Below are positions 45,205 to 53,413 of a DNA stretch of 64,000 nt, piece by piece. The translations under genes and the position numbers were made by a program. The notes under the pieces are model-generated. The model saw nothing but the letters and a program-made list of their open reading frames with translations. It was not told where the DNA came from and did no database searches. The stretch comes from Niabella ginsenosidivorans (GTDB taxonomy: Bacteria > Bacteroidota > Bacteroidia > Chitinophagales > Chitinophagaceae): positions 4,154,001 through 4,218,000 of the forward strand of contig NZ_CP015772.1 of the NCBI RefSeq assembly GCF_001654455.1. The letters are read 5' to 3'. Each line of letters opens with the position of its first letter. Positions within the stretch are counted from its first letter, which is position 1.

Positions 45205-46902
45205 TTGGAAAAAAAATGGACAATGGCCGTAACGGAGGAGGCTTCTGTTGAGGAGCTTCGGAGCGCGCTGAAAATACACCCGGTTCTTTGCAGCATACTG
45301 GTACAAAGAGGCGTTACCACTTTCAGCGATGCTAAGAATTTTTTTCGCCCGCAACTGGAACAACTGCATAGCCCCTGGCTGATGAAAGATATGGATAAAG
45401 CCGTGGCCCGCATCCTTACCGCATTGAGAGCCAATGAAAAAATACTGGTCTTTGGCGATTACGATGTAGATGGCACTACAGCAGTGGCGGTGATGTACCG
45501 TTTTTTAAAAACACAGCACCGGCAACTGGATTTTTATCTACCTCACCGGTATAAAGAAGGTTACGGCATCAGCAAGGCAGGTATTGATTTTGCAAAAGAA
45601 AACGGGTTCTCCCTGGTGATCGCACTGGATTGTGGTATTAAATCTGCCGATCTTATTGATTATGCCAATTGCCTGAATGTTGATTTTATCATCTGCGACC
45701 ACCACCTTCCGGATACAATTATACCGAAAGCAGTGGCGGTGCTGAACCCCAAACAAAAAGATTGCAGTTATCCTTATAAAGAGCTGTGTGGTTGTGGCGT
45801 TGGCTATAAATTAATTATCGCGCTTTGTGAAAAGCTGGGCTTACCATCTTCTTTCCCATACCAATATCTTGATCTTGTAGCCACCGCTATTGCTGCGGAT
45901 ATTGTGCCCATAACAGGCGAAAACCGTATCCTGGCCTTTTATGGACTGGACATCGTAAATAAAGCACCCAATCCCGGTATAAAGGCGCTGGCTTTTTTAA
46001 GCGGCGCCCAACAGCCACTGCATATCTATAACCTGGTTTTTATGATCGCCCCAAGAATCAATGCTGCAGGACGCATGGATGATGCACGCAAAGCAGTGAA
46101 GCTTTTTGTTTCAGAGACCTATGAAGAAGCATTGACCTACGCAGAGCTCCTGCACAATGATAACAGTGAGCGTAAAGAGGCTGACGCCAGTATTACAGAG
46201 GAGGCCCTGGGGCTTATTCTGCAAAATGAAACCTGGATTTCGCGCAAATCTACCGTGGTTTATCAGCCCCACTGGCATAAAGGCGTGGTGGGAATAGTAG
46301 CATCAAGATTAATAGAACATCATTACCGGCCCACCGTTGTTTTAACTGAAAGTGGCGGGTATGCAGCCGGAAGTGCCAGAAGCGTGCCTGGCTTTAATCT
46401 CTATGAAGCCATTCATGCCTGCAGGGAATACCTGCTCGGCTACGGCGGTCATTTTGCCGCAGCAGGACTCACACTCAACAAAGATCATATTGATGCATTC
46501 CGCGAAAAATTTGAGGAGGTAGTGGCAGCATCCATTACAGAAGATCAACAGATTCCCGCAATCCTGATTGATGCGGAAATAAAATTATCGGATATAACCC
46601 CCGCGTTCTATAACATCATCCGGCAAATGGAGCCATTTGGCCCTGGAAATATGACCCCTGTTTTTGTTGCCCGTGGTGTAAAAGACCATGGCAGCAGAAT
46701 TGTAAAGGAAAAACACCTGCGTTTTAAGATACAGCAGGAAGGCGTATTATTTACAGGAATAGGTTTTCAGCTTGCTCATAAGTTTTCCATTATTGAAAGC
46801 GGGCATCCCTTTGACATTGTTTTTAAAATTGATGAAAATGAGTGGAATGGTCAGAAAAGCCTGCAGTTAAAAGTAGAGGATCTGAAAGCTGCTGTTTTTT
46901 AA
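45205..46902 (+). CDS. recJ: Single-stranded-DNA-specific exonuclease RecJ
   Basis: 565 aa. DHH phosphoesterase motifs: FGDYDVDGTTAVAVMY (motif I), ALDCGIKSADL (II), FIICDHHLPD (III) and RINAAGRMDDA (IV region). DHHA1 has GYGGHFAAAGLTL, then the OB domain (FGPGNMTPVFVARGV). It degrades ssDNA 5' to 3' in recombination and repair. The start is TTG 45205, giving MEKKW; related Bacteroidota RecJ proteins begin MEKRW, which supports this over ATG 45223. Confidence 0.93.
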   Translation: MEKKWTMAVTEEASVEELRSALKIHPVLCSILVQRGVTTFSDAKNFFRPQLEQLHSPWLMKDMDKAVARILTALRANEKILVFGDYDVDGTTAVAVMYRFLKTQHRQLDFYLPHRYKEGYGISKAGIDFAKENGFSLVIALDCGIKSADLIDYANCLNVDFIICDHHLPDTIIPKAVAVLNPKQKDCSYPYKELCGCGVGYKLIIALCEKLGLPSSFPYQYLDLVATAIAADIVPITGENRILAFYGLDIVNKAPNPGIKALAFLSGAQQPLHIYNLVFMIAPRINAAGRMDDARKAVKLFVSETYEEALTYAELLHNDNSERKEADASITEEALGLILQNETWISRKSTVVYQPHWHKGVVGIVASRLIEHHYRPTVVLTESGGYAAGSARSVPGFNLYEAIHACREYLLGYGGHFAAAGLTLNKDHIDAFREKFEEVVAASITEDQQIPAILIDAEIKLSDITPAFYNIIRQMEPFGPGNMTPVFVARGVKDHGSRIVKEKHLRFKIQQEGVLFTGIGFQLAHKFSIIESGHPFDIVFKIDENEWNGQKSLQLKVEDLKAAVF

Positions 46903-47148
46903 TTGCCGGATTGGGTTAGTCCCCCCAAAAGGAACTTTACAGCTCTTTTCCCGGCATTGTGTCTCTGATTGCTGATAAAACTGACAACAGACCGCTCTGC
47001 CGGATATATTGAACTACCCGGGCTGCTAATGTACAGGGTATTGGAACATAGTTGAGCCTGAAGCAGCTGTAAATGAAGCTGGTAGGTGTTGTATCGCCTA
47101 TAGCTCAAAAATCAAGGATCCAGGGGATAAAAATCAGAAAATTAGTCC
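46903..47148. other. Intergenic region before rpsF
   Basis: No gene is supported between recJ and the ribosomal operon. A 69-codon minus-strand frame (46899-47108) has no recognisable family. The promoter at 47149 is the only confident element nearby. Confidence 0.5.
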
Positions 47149-47156
47149 TATCTTTG
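47149..47156 (+). promoter_or_regulatory. Promoter -7 element of the rpsF-rpsR-rplI operon
   Basis: TATCTTTG followed by C matches TAnnTTTGC. The predicted start site is about 47161, so the mRNA would begin with the hairpin at 47162-47180. A -33 TTTG is not clear. Confidence 0.6.
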
Positions 47157-47161
47157 CAGCC

Positions 47162-47180
47162 CCTCAGGGAAACCTGAGGT
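47162..47180 (+). ncRNA. 5'-terminal leader hairpin of rpsF mRNA
   Basis: CCTCAGG and CCTGAGG form a perfect 7-bp stem closed by a GAAA tetraloop. It sits right at the predicted transcript start, 36 nt before the rpsF ATG. It may stabilise the mRNA or serve as an S6:S18-type feedback leader; the known S6:S18 leader features were not confirmed. Confidence 0.5.
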
Positions 47181-47215
47181 CTATTTTTATTTATTTATTA
47201 AAAACAATTTGGGTA

Positions 47216-47575
47216 ATGAACAATTATGAATTGATGGTGATTTTTACCCCGGTTTTAAGTGAAGATGAGTTTAAAGCTGCTCAGAAAAAGTTTACAGCAC
47301 TGGTAACTGAAGCAGGTGGCTCTATCATACATGAAAATCCATGGGGACTAAAATCACTGGCGTACCCTATCCAGAAAAAAACCACCGGTTTGTACTGGGT
47401 ATTGGAATACACTGCGCCATCCGACTTCAATGAGAAGCTGAAAATCCAGCTTCTGCGTGACGAGAATGTACTGCGTCACCTCTGCACTAAGCTCGATAAA
47501 TTCGCCGTTGAGTATAATGCAAAAAAGAATAGTGGCGTAAAAACAGGAACCGAAAAAGCAGTGGAGGCTCAATAA
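47216..47575 (+). CDS. rpsF: 30S ribosomal protein S6
   Basis: 119 aa. [20 protein letters not shown] and [20 protein letters not shown] are the S6 signature, then [17 protein letters not shown]. The short basic and acidic tail ([15 protein letters not shown]) is variable. S6 binds with S18 to the 30S platform. First gene of the operon; rpsR starts one base after its stop. Confidence 0.97.
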   Translation: MNNYELMVIFTPVLSEDEFKAAQKKFTALVTEAGGSIIHENPWGLKSLAYPIQKKTTGLYWVLEYTAPSDFNEKLKIQLLRDENVLRHLCTKLDKFAVEYNAKKNSGVKTGTEKAVEAQ

Positions 47576-47576
47576 T

Positions 47577-47840
47577 ATGGCAAAGAATGAAATCAAATAT
47601 CTGACCGCCATTAAGACGGACAAGCATGTAAAAAAGTTTTGTCGTTTTAAAAAATATGGCATCCGCTACGTTGACTATAAAGACGTAGAGTTTTTAAAAA
47701 AATTCCTGAACGAACAAGGAAAGCTGTTGCCCCGTCGTATTACTGGGAACAGTCTTAAATTTCAGCGCCGCGTTTCTGATGCAGTTAAAAAAGCCCGTCA
47801 AATGGCGCTGTTGCCTTACGTTGCAGATCTTTTAAAATAG
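47577..47840 (+). CDS. rpsR: 30S ribosomal protein S18
   Basis: 87 aa. [20 protein letters not shown] and [20 protein letters not shown] are the S18 core, followed by [17 protein letters not shown]. It pairs with S6. Its stop codon abuts a large inverted repeat (47841-47902) that separates it from rplI. Confidence 0.97.
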   Translation: MAKNEIKYLTAIKTDKHVKKFCRFKKYGIRYVDYKDVEFLKKFLNEQGKLLPRRITGNSLKFQRRVSDAVKKARQMALLPYVADLLK

Positions 47841-47902
47841 TTGATAGTTCATAGTTCATAGTATTTTCTGTGAACCATGAACTATCAACTATGAACTATC
47901 AA
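47841..47902. repeat. 62-bp inverted repeat between rpsR and rplI
   Basis: TTGATAGTTCATAGTT (47841-47856) and AACTATGAACTATCAA (47887-47902) are perfect 16-bp arms, each built from tandem ATAGTTC-type units. It begins immediately after the rpsR stop. Similar GATAGTTCATAG strings recur between genes in Bacteroidota (from memory). In RNA it would form a long hairpin. Confidence 0.7.
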
Positions 47903-47925
47903 TTACTATTAGTAACCATCCCTAA

Positions 47926-47942
47926 TGGCGCCGGCGGCGCCA
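47926..47942. other. GC-rich hairpin upstream of rplI
   Basis: TGGCGCC and GGCGCCA enclose GGC, a 7-bp stem, unusually GC-rich for the spacer. It is followed by small repeats CAATCT/AGATTG and GCTCC/GGAGC. It may modulate rplI expression relative to rpsF and rpsR. Confidence 0.5.
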
Positions 47943-47988
47943 GACAGTCGCAATCTCAGATTGGGCTCCGGGAGCTAAAACAACAATA

Positions 47989-48435
47989 ATGGAAGTTATT
48001 TTAATTCAGTATGTGGATAACCTGGGCGCTGCCAATGAGGTGGTAAATGTAAAGAACGGTTATGCCCGTAACTATCTGATACCCCGAAAATTAGCTGTAG
48101 AAAACAACGACAGCAACCGAAAACAGCTGGAAGAACGTTTAAAACAGGCCAAAAAGAAGGAAGCAGCAATGCTGGCAGAGATCAACAATGTTATTGCCAA
48201 ACTGAAAGAAGCTCCCTTGAAACTGGGCGCTAAAACAGGCACGAGCGGTAAAATTTTCGGAAGCGTAACCAACCTGCAGCTGAGCAGGGCGATCCGCGAG
48301 CAAAAAGGCTATGAAATTGACCGTAAGAAGATTCATATTGCTGATGATATCAAAGAGTTAGGTACTTATAAGGCCACTATTGATTTCGGCAACGGTCACT
48401 CTACGGAAATAGATTTTGAAGTAGTAGCTGAGTAA
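47989..48435 (+). CDS. rplI: 50S ribosomal protein L9
   Basis: 148 aa. The N-terminal domain MEVILIQYVDNLGAANEVVN, then GYARNYLIPRKLAVENN, is the L9 signature. A long connecting helix (residues about 42-75) leads to the C-terminal domain (FGSVTNLQLSRAIREQKGYE). Last gene of the ribosomal operon, closed by the terminator at 48456. Confidence 0.97.
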   Translation: MEVILIQYVDNLGAANEVVNVKNGYARNYLIPRKLAVENNDSNRKQLEERLKQAKKKEAAMLAEINNVIAKLKEAPLKLGAKTGTSGKIFGSVTNLQLSRAIREQKGYEIDRKKIHIADDIKELGTYKATIDFGNGHSTEIDFEVVAE

Positions 48436-48455
48436 GAACAGTTCCAAAAAAATTT

Positions 48456-48485
48456 AAAAACACACTCTTTGAGTGTGTTTTTTTT
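48456..48485 (+). terminator. Rho-independent terminator of the rpsF operon
   Basis: AAAAACACACTC and GAGTGTGTTTTT make a 12-bp stem with loop TTT, followed by further T residues. It is 20 bp after the rplI stop. Confidence 0.92.
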
Positions 48486-48643
48486 GTTATTTCTGCCCCA
48501 AAAAAAGGTACAGCAAATAAATTAGCCTATATTTGATATAGAATTATGGTGTTCTTTCAGTAATAAAGTTTCAGAATATTTTTAATGTTCATTGAATTTG
48601 GTACTGTTTTGGCACTCTTTATTTTTTTTTAAATTCATACAAA

Positions 48644-48979
48644 ATGAACATTTACGTAGGAAACCTAAGCTGGAACCTTAAAGACCAGGACTTACAGAAT
48701 TTATTTGCCTCTTATGGCGAAGTTGCCTCAGCAAAAATCGTATCAGACAAATTTACCAACCGCAGCAAAGGATTTGGCTTTGTAGAAATGGCTAATGACG
48801 ACGAGGCCAAAACAGCTATTGACGCCTTAAACGGAACCGAGGTTGATGGAAGAAATATTGTGGTAAATGAAAGCCGTCCGAAAGAAGGTGGCAGCAGCGG
48901 TGGATATAAGAAGAAAAGCTTTGGCAGTGGCGGTTACAAAGGCGGTGGCGGCGGCTATCGTGATCGCGGCGGCTATTAA
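48644..48979 (+). CDS. RNA-binding protein with one RRM and a glycine-rich tail
   Basis: 111 aa. RNP2 is IYVGNL (residues 3-8) and RNP1 is KGFGFVEM (42-49); both carry the aromatic residues that stack on RNA. The tail from about residue 85 is Gly/Tyr/Arg-rich (YKGGGGGYRDRGGY), as in bacterial and plant glycine-rich RRM proteins. Such proteins are often cold-induced RNA chaperones; that role is inferred here. It stands alone with its own terminator. Confidence 0.93.
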   Translation: MNIYVGNLSWNLKDQDLQNLFASYGEVASAKIVSDKFTNRSKGFGFVEMANDDEAKTAIDALNGTEVDGRNIVVNESRPKEGGSSGGYKKKSFGSGGYKGGGGGYRDRGGY

Positions 48980-49002
48980 TTTTTATTCTGCAAGGAATAT
49001 TG

Positions 49003-49028
49003 AAGCTTCTTTACCAGAAGCTTTTTTT
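49003..49028 (+). terminator. Rho-independent terminator of the RRM gene
   Basis: AAGCTTCT and AGAAGCTT form an 8-bp stem with a 5-nt loop and a following run of T. It is 23 bp after the stop codon. Confidence 0.88.
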
Positions 49029-49461
49029 ATGCACTAAAATTCAGGGGCAAAAAATAATATCATTTATTTTTAATTGCACCAAGTGAAGGCATGGCTGGAG
49101 CCTGACGAAACCTGATCCTCCTTCGTCAAACTGTAATGACAAGTGTCATAAGTTGTTGGAAATGAATTTACATAAGGAATGTCATTCCGGCCGAATGGAA
49201 CGGAGCGGTTCCGGAAGCTTTCGGAAGAGCGAACAATCTCTCCGATAATACAGGGATCCCCCGGCTTCTCCCGCTATCGCGGGATGCGCCGGGGATGACG
49301 ATTGAAAAATGGTCATCCCAATAAGCTTAAAGGCAACGCTTTTATGATTGCCTATGGGCGACCGTATTCTTTTAATCTAATCTAAATGGTATAAGAAGCT
49401 AACGGTTGCTGTTATCCGCTCATTAAAAAAAGAAGTAAATTTATACACAAAAACGTTTTGT
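49029..49461. other. Intergenic region with degenerate repeats
   Basis: No gene is supported up to the small lipoprotein. A repeat-like block lies at about 49181-49320. The rest carries no recognised signal. Confidence 0.5.
49181..49304. repeat. Intergenic repeat block (REP-like)
   Basis: Contains TGTCATTCCGGCCGAATGGA, the nested pair TCCCCCGGC/GCCGGGGA, and CCCGC-TATC-GCGGG. The wording GTCATTCC...CTCTCCGATAATACAGGGATC resembles a common Bacteroidota intergenic repeat (from memory). Orientation and exact ends are unclear without a genome search. Confidence 0.45.
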
Positions 49462-49659
49462 ATGAAAACAGCAAGCACTACATTCCGCGTTCTTGTAATA
49501 CTTATTTTTCTGTCTGTGTTTTTTGCAGCCTGTATGCCTCCAAGGCACAGACCCCGCCGCCCACGGCCACCCAGGAGGCCTTTCACACAGGTGCAAACAG
49601 AACCCCATTCAGCATACAGATTTGTATCAACACCTCAGCCTTTTGCAGCTACCCTGTAA
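49462..49659 (+). CDS. Small Pro/Arg-rich lipoprotein (65 aa)
   Basis: ATG 49462. Residues 1-24 form a lipoprotein signal: TTFRVLVILIFLSVFFAAC with the lipobox Cys at 24. The mature part starts MPPRHRPRRPRPPRRP, a dense Pro/Arg stretch, then a neutral tail ending in FAATL. It is followed by a strong hairpin terminator (49671-49710), which supports a real transcript. Function unknown; a cell-envelope surface or periplasmic anchor binding acidic polymers is one possibility. Confidence 0.7.
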   Translation: MKTASTTFRVLVILIFLSVFFAACMPPRHRPRRPRPPRRPFTQVQTEPHSAYRFVSTPQPFAATL

Positions 49660-49670
49660 TTTTGGTCTTT

Positions 49671-49710
49671 AAAAAGATCATGGTGACCAAAAGGCCACCA
49701 TGATCTTTTT
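49671..49710. terminator. Bidirectional terminator hairpin
   Basis: AAAAAGATCATGGTG and CACCATGATCTTTTT are perfect 15-bp arms around a 10-nt loop. A-run and T-run flank both sides, so it can serve the small lipoprotein (+) and the RND permease (-), whose stop is 25 bp away. Confidence 0.9.
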
Positions 49711-49734
49711 AATATCTAAGGCTAATGGAAGCTT

Positions 49735-52700
49735 TTAAAACCAACTGCCAATAAAGGCTTCATTAACGCTGTCCGCCTGGTTGGCTAACCGGCTCCTTCT
49801 CCGGGCCACTTTACGTCTTTGCCGGAACATAGCGGCCAATGTCATAAAAATAAACAGTACTGTAAGTGGTGGTATACCCATAAAGGAAACCCACTTCCCT
49901 CCAAAGAGCCTACGCATCGGGCGTTTTAGCCGCTCGGCAATCAGATACATGCTGGGCACCATTACCAACGTCATAAAAAAGGCAAAAGCCAAACCAAAAA
50001 TGATGGTCCATGACAGCGGTTTCCAGAACATTACATTATCACCACCAAAGAAAATTTTCGGATTCAGCTCCGAGAACATTGTAACAAAGTTGATGTTAAA
50101 CCCAACGGCCAAGGGAATCAGCGCCATAATAGCTGCCAGGGCTGTTAACAATACAGGAATGATCCGTGTTTTACCTGCCTGGATTACCGCCTCCCTTGTT
50201 CTTAATCCCCGGCCGCGCAGCTCATCAGCAAACTCAATTACCAGAATACCATTTTTTATTACAATACCGGCCAGGCCCAGGATCCCTACACCCGTCATTA
50301 CAACCGATACGGTCATGCCACTTATGGTAAAGCCCAGCAACACACCAATAATGCTGAATACAATTTCTGTTAAGATGATGACCGATTTACTCATGGAGTT
50401 AAACTGGGCCACCAAAACCAATAAGATCAGTCCAAGGGCAATAAGCAATGCTTTTCCAAGGAAGGCACCCGTTTCAGCCTGCTGCTCTCCTTCACCGGTT
50501 TGTTTTATAGTAACATCATCTCCTGTTGCATGAAAATTACCGATAGCTGATTTTATCTGGGCATTCACAGCTGTTGGCGTATACCCTTCTGCCTCCAGCA
50601 CATTACTGCGCAGTGTAATAACCCGTTTCTGATTCTTGCGTTGCACACTGCCCAGCGTATTGGTATAATCCACTTCTACCACAGAACTGATGGGAATACT
50701 TTTTACCTTTCCTGTGGCCATATCACGGAATACCACATTCATGTTTAACAGATCTGTAAGATTCTTGCGCTGCAACTCTGTATTCCTTACATAGATTTTG
50801 TACTCATCTTTCCCATCTTTTATTTTGCTGGCTTCGTTACCAAAGAGCGCGGTTCTTATAGTGTTCCCAATCTGTGCAGACGATACGCCTTCACTCAAAG
50901 CCCGTTCCCTGTTTACCTTCAGTGTCACTTCCGGGCTGGTCAGGTCCACATCCATTTTTAATTCTTCCACCCCGGGTATCTGAAGGCTATCCAGGTAGTT
51001 CTTAAGATTCACCGCCGTCGGAATCAGGTCGTCAAATTCTTCGCTGGCTACTTCAATATTAATAGGCGGGTCAGTTGGCGGACCATTTTTTTCCTGTTCC
51101 ACAGAAATTTCGGCACCCGGAATATTTTTAATAACCTGCCGTACCTTGGTTAAATAAGGGGCCGTGCTTACGCCATGCCTTTTTTCAAATTCCACAAATG
51201 AAACCTGTATACGCCCCAGGTTGCTGCGCGTGCTCCGGTCACCGCTGTTCGGATCAGCAGCGCCCACTGCTACGTTGGCAATCACACTTTCCACAACCGG
51301 GTTCTTTTTGCCTTTTTCCGGATCCTGGCCCAGTGCCTGGTTTACCTTGGTCTCCAGCGTGCGCGTTACAGAATCCGTATATTTCACATCCGTTCCGCTT
51401 GGCAGCTTCAGGTACACATAAATGAAATTAGGATCTGACGAAGGGAAAAACACCACTTTGGTTCTTCCGGCGCCTGCGGATGCCCCAAATATCATAAATG
51501 AAAAAATAAGCAATCCAAAAGCACCCAAAAGCAACCAGACGGGCCTCCAGCCCTTTAACGCCCAGCGCAGCAGGGTTTCATAATGGCCCATGATCCAGGG
51601 CAGTGCTTTGTTCTGGAACTGATGGATCCAGTCTTCAAAAAAGTAGGTATGCAATATAGTAAGTACCGCCATAAAAAGAGACAGGTTTCCTATAAAAAAC
51701 GCAATACTGCCTTTTTGCCCGGACGCCCATCCTATGAGATCAAAGAACACCCCTATCGCAATCATTATAATAAATGGCCTTGACCGGAATACGGCTGATT
51801 TCTTTTTATGCTCCGGGTTCTCCGCATGGTTCATAAAATCCACCGCAAATACAGGATTCATGAGGAAGGCCACAATCAGGGAGGCCGCCAGAGTAAAGAT
51901 CAGCATTAATGGTAAATAGATCATGAACTTACCAATAATGCCCGGCCAGAATAAGAGCGGGAAGAAGGGTGCCAGCGTAGTCAGCGTACCGGCCAGTACC
52001 GGTACAAACACCTCTCCTGCTGCCATCATAGAAGCCCTTTGGGCATCCAGTTTTCCTTTTGCCTCTGTAAATATCCGGTGCGTATTTTCAATAACCACAA
52101 TGGCATCATCTACTATAATACCCAACCCAAACAGCAGTGCAAACAGCACCATAAAGTTGAGCGTAATATTGGTACCTATAAACAGCTCTCCCAATGGAAG
52201 GAACACAAACGCCACAAACATGCTCAGCGGCACGCTCAGCGCTACAAAGAAGGCATTGGTGACTCCCATAAAGAACATCAGAATAATCAATACCAGAATA
52301 AAACCAATGACAATGGAGTTGACCAGGTCATTAAAAGAAGTTTTGGTAGAAATACTCTGATCACCCGTAATAGTCACATTCAGGTTTTGCGGGAAGACCG
52401 ATTTTTTCATTTCCTCGCTGATCCCTTTTACGGCATCGACCGTTTCTATGAGGTTCTCCCCGCTTCGTTTTATGATATTTAATGTTAATACAGTTTTGCC
52501 ATCCAGCCGTGCATAGCTATCCGTTTCCTTGATCGTATCCTTAATGGTCGCGATATTTTTCAGATAAATAGGATTGCCGGTATTATTACGCACAATCACC
52601 TCCTCAATATCCTGTGCTGTTTTGAACTGACCTTTTAGCTGCAGGTTGCGCCGCATATTGCCCACTTCCAGCAATCCTCCGGAAATATCCATATTTTCAG

Positions 52701-53367
52701 ACTTCACTGCATTGGCAATATCATCAAAGGTGATACCGGATGCCTGCATTTTTGCATTATCCACATCTATCTGAAACTCCCGTTCGGGCGCGCCCACGAG
52801 GTCTACCCTTGTGATCTGTGGCAACTCTTCAATGCGGTCTTTCATTTTATCTGCATATTCCTTCAGCCGGATCCTGTCAATATCACCGCTCAGGTTCACA
52901 TACATGATCGGCATTTCAGACATACTTACCTCCAGCGCAGTAGGTTCCTGGGTAAGGTCCGTAGGCAGATCCTGCTTGGCCTTATCAATGGCATCCTTTA
53001 CCTTCTGCAGGGCCACTTCTACTTTTTCATTGGAGCCAAATTCAACAAGGATCATTGAATAGTCCTGAAAAGAACTGCTGGTAACCTTTGTAACCTTAAC
53101 ACCCGTCATTCCCTTCAACTGCTTTTCTATGGGTTGTGTAACCAGGTTCTCTATATCTTTTGGAGAATTTCCTACATATATTGTTGAAATATAAATATTG
53201 GGAATTACAACATCCGGAAAGCTTTCCTTTGGTGTTGATACAAATTTATAAACACCAAACAGCGAAACCATCAATATGAGCAGGTAAACCGTGGTACGGT
53301 TCTTTACCGCCCAACTGGTAAGGAAGAACTCCTTAAACTTTCCTGTAAAATTTTCTAAAGCACTCAT
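49735..53367 (-). CDS. RND-family efflux transporter permease
   Basis: 1210 aa, AcrB-type inner membrane proton antiporter. The transmembrane core holds GLGIIVDDAIVVIENTHRIF with the paired Asp residues of TM4. Porter domains begin PKESFPDVVIPNIYISTIYV. It is longer than AcrB (about 1050 aa): a hydrophobic insertion at about residues 545-610 (FIIMIAIGVFFDLIGWASGQ, IAFFIGNLSLFMAVLTILHT) adds two probable helices between TM6 and TM7, and a second insert lies near TM11 (MFSELNPKIFFGGDNVMFWK). Last gene of the tetR-tolC-adaptor-RND operon, 46 bp after the adaptor. Confidence 0.93.
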   Translation of the reverse strand: MSALENFTGKFKEFFLTSWAVKNRTTVYLLILMVSLFGVYKFVSTPKESFPDVVIPNIYISTIYVGNSPKDIENLVTQPIEKQLKGMTGVKVTKVTSSSFQDYSMILVEFGSNEKVEVALQKVKDAIDKAKQDLPTDLTQEPTALEVSMSEMPIMYVNLSGDIDRIRLKEYADKMKDRIEELPQITRVDLVGAPEREFQIDVDNAKMQASGITFDDIANAVKSENMDISGGLLEVGNMRRNLQLKGQFKTAQDIEEVIVRNNTGNPIYLKNIATIKDTIKETDSYARLDGKTVLTLNIIKRSGENLIETVDAVKGISEEMKKSVFPQNLNVTITGDQSISTKTSFNDLVNSIVIGFILVLIILMFFMGVTNAFFVALSVPLSMFVAFVFLPLGELFIGTNITLNFMVLFALLFGLGIIVDDAIVVIENTHRIFTEAKGKLDAQRASMMAAGEVFVPVLAGTLTTLAPFFPLLFWPGIIGKFMIYLPLMLIFTLAASLIVAFLMNPVFAVDFMNHAENPEHKKKSAVFRSRPFIIMIAIGVFFDLIGWASGQKGSIAFFIGNLSLFMAVLTILHTYFFEDWIHQFQNKALPWIMGHYETLLRWALKGWRPVWLLLGAFGLLIFSFMIFGASAGAGRTKVVFFPSSDPNFIYVYLKLPSGTDVKYTDSVTRTLETKVNQALGQDPEKGKKNPVVESVIANVAVGAADPNSGDRSTRSNLGRIQVSFVEFEKRHGVSTAPYLTKVRQVIKNIPGAEISVEQEKNGPPTDPPINIEVASEEFDDLIPTAVNLKNYLDSLQIPGVEELKMDVDLTSPEVTLKVNRERALSEGVSSAQIGNTIRTALFGNEASKIKDGKDEYKIYVRNTELQRKNLTDLLNMNVVFRDMATGKVKSIPISSVVEVDYTNTLGSVQRKNQKRVITLRSNVLEAEGYTPTAVNAQIKSAIGNFHATGDDVTIKQTGEGEQQAETGAFLGKALLIALGLILLVLVAQFNSMSKSVIILTEIVFSIIGVLLGFTISGMTVSVVMTGVGILGLAGIVIKNGILVIEFADELRGRGLRTREAVIQAGKTRIIPVLLTALAAIMALIPLAVGFNINFVTMFSELNPKIFFGGDNVMFWKPLSWTIIFGLAFAFFMTLVMVPSMYLIAERLKRPMRRLFGGKWVSFMGIPPLTVLFIFMTLAAMFRQRRKVARRRSRLANQADSVNEAFIGSWF

Positions 53368-53413
53368 AAACTCATTTTATTTGCTATGACACTCACGCGC
53401 CGCCTGTGAAATT

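Noticed and set aside
46899-47108. 69-codon minus-strand frame before rpsF
   Set aside because: No start context, no family, and it overlaps the recJ end.
47841-47902. Possible CRISPR-like or tandem array
   Set aside because: Only one inverted repeat pair with ATAGTTC units; no regular spacers and no cas genes.
48595-48625. Sigma-54-like TGGCAC before the RRM gene
   Set aside because: The -12 TTGC element is missing at the required spacing.
49781-50533. 250-codon plus-strand frame
   Set aside because: Antisense shadow of the RND permease; composition is a mirror of its membrane helices.
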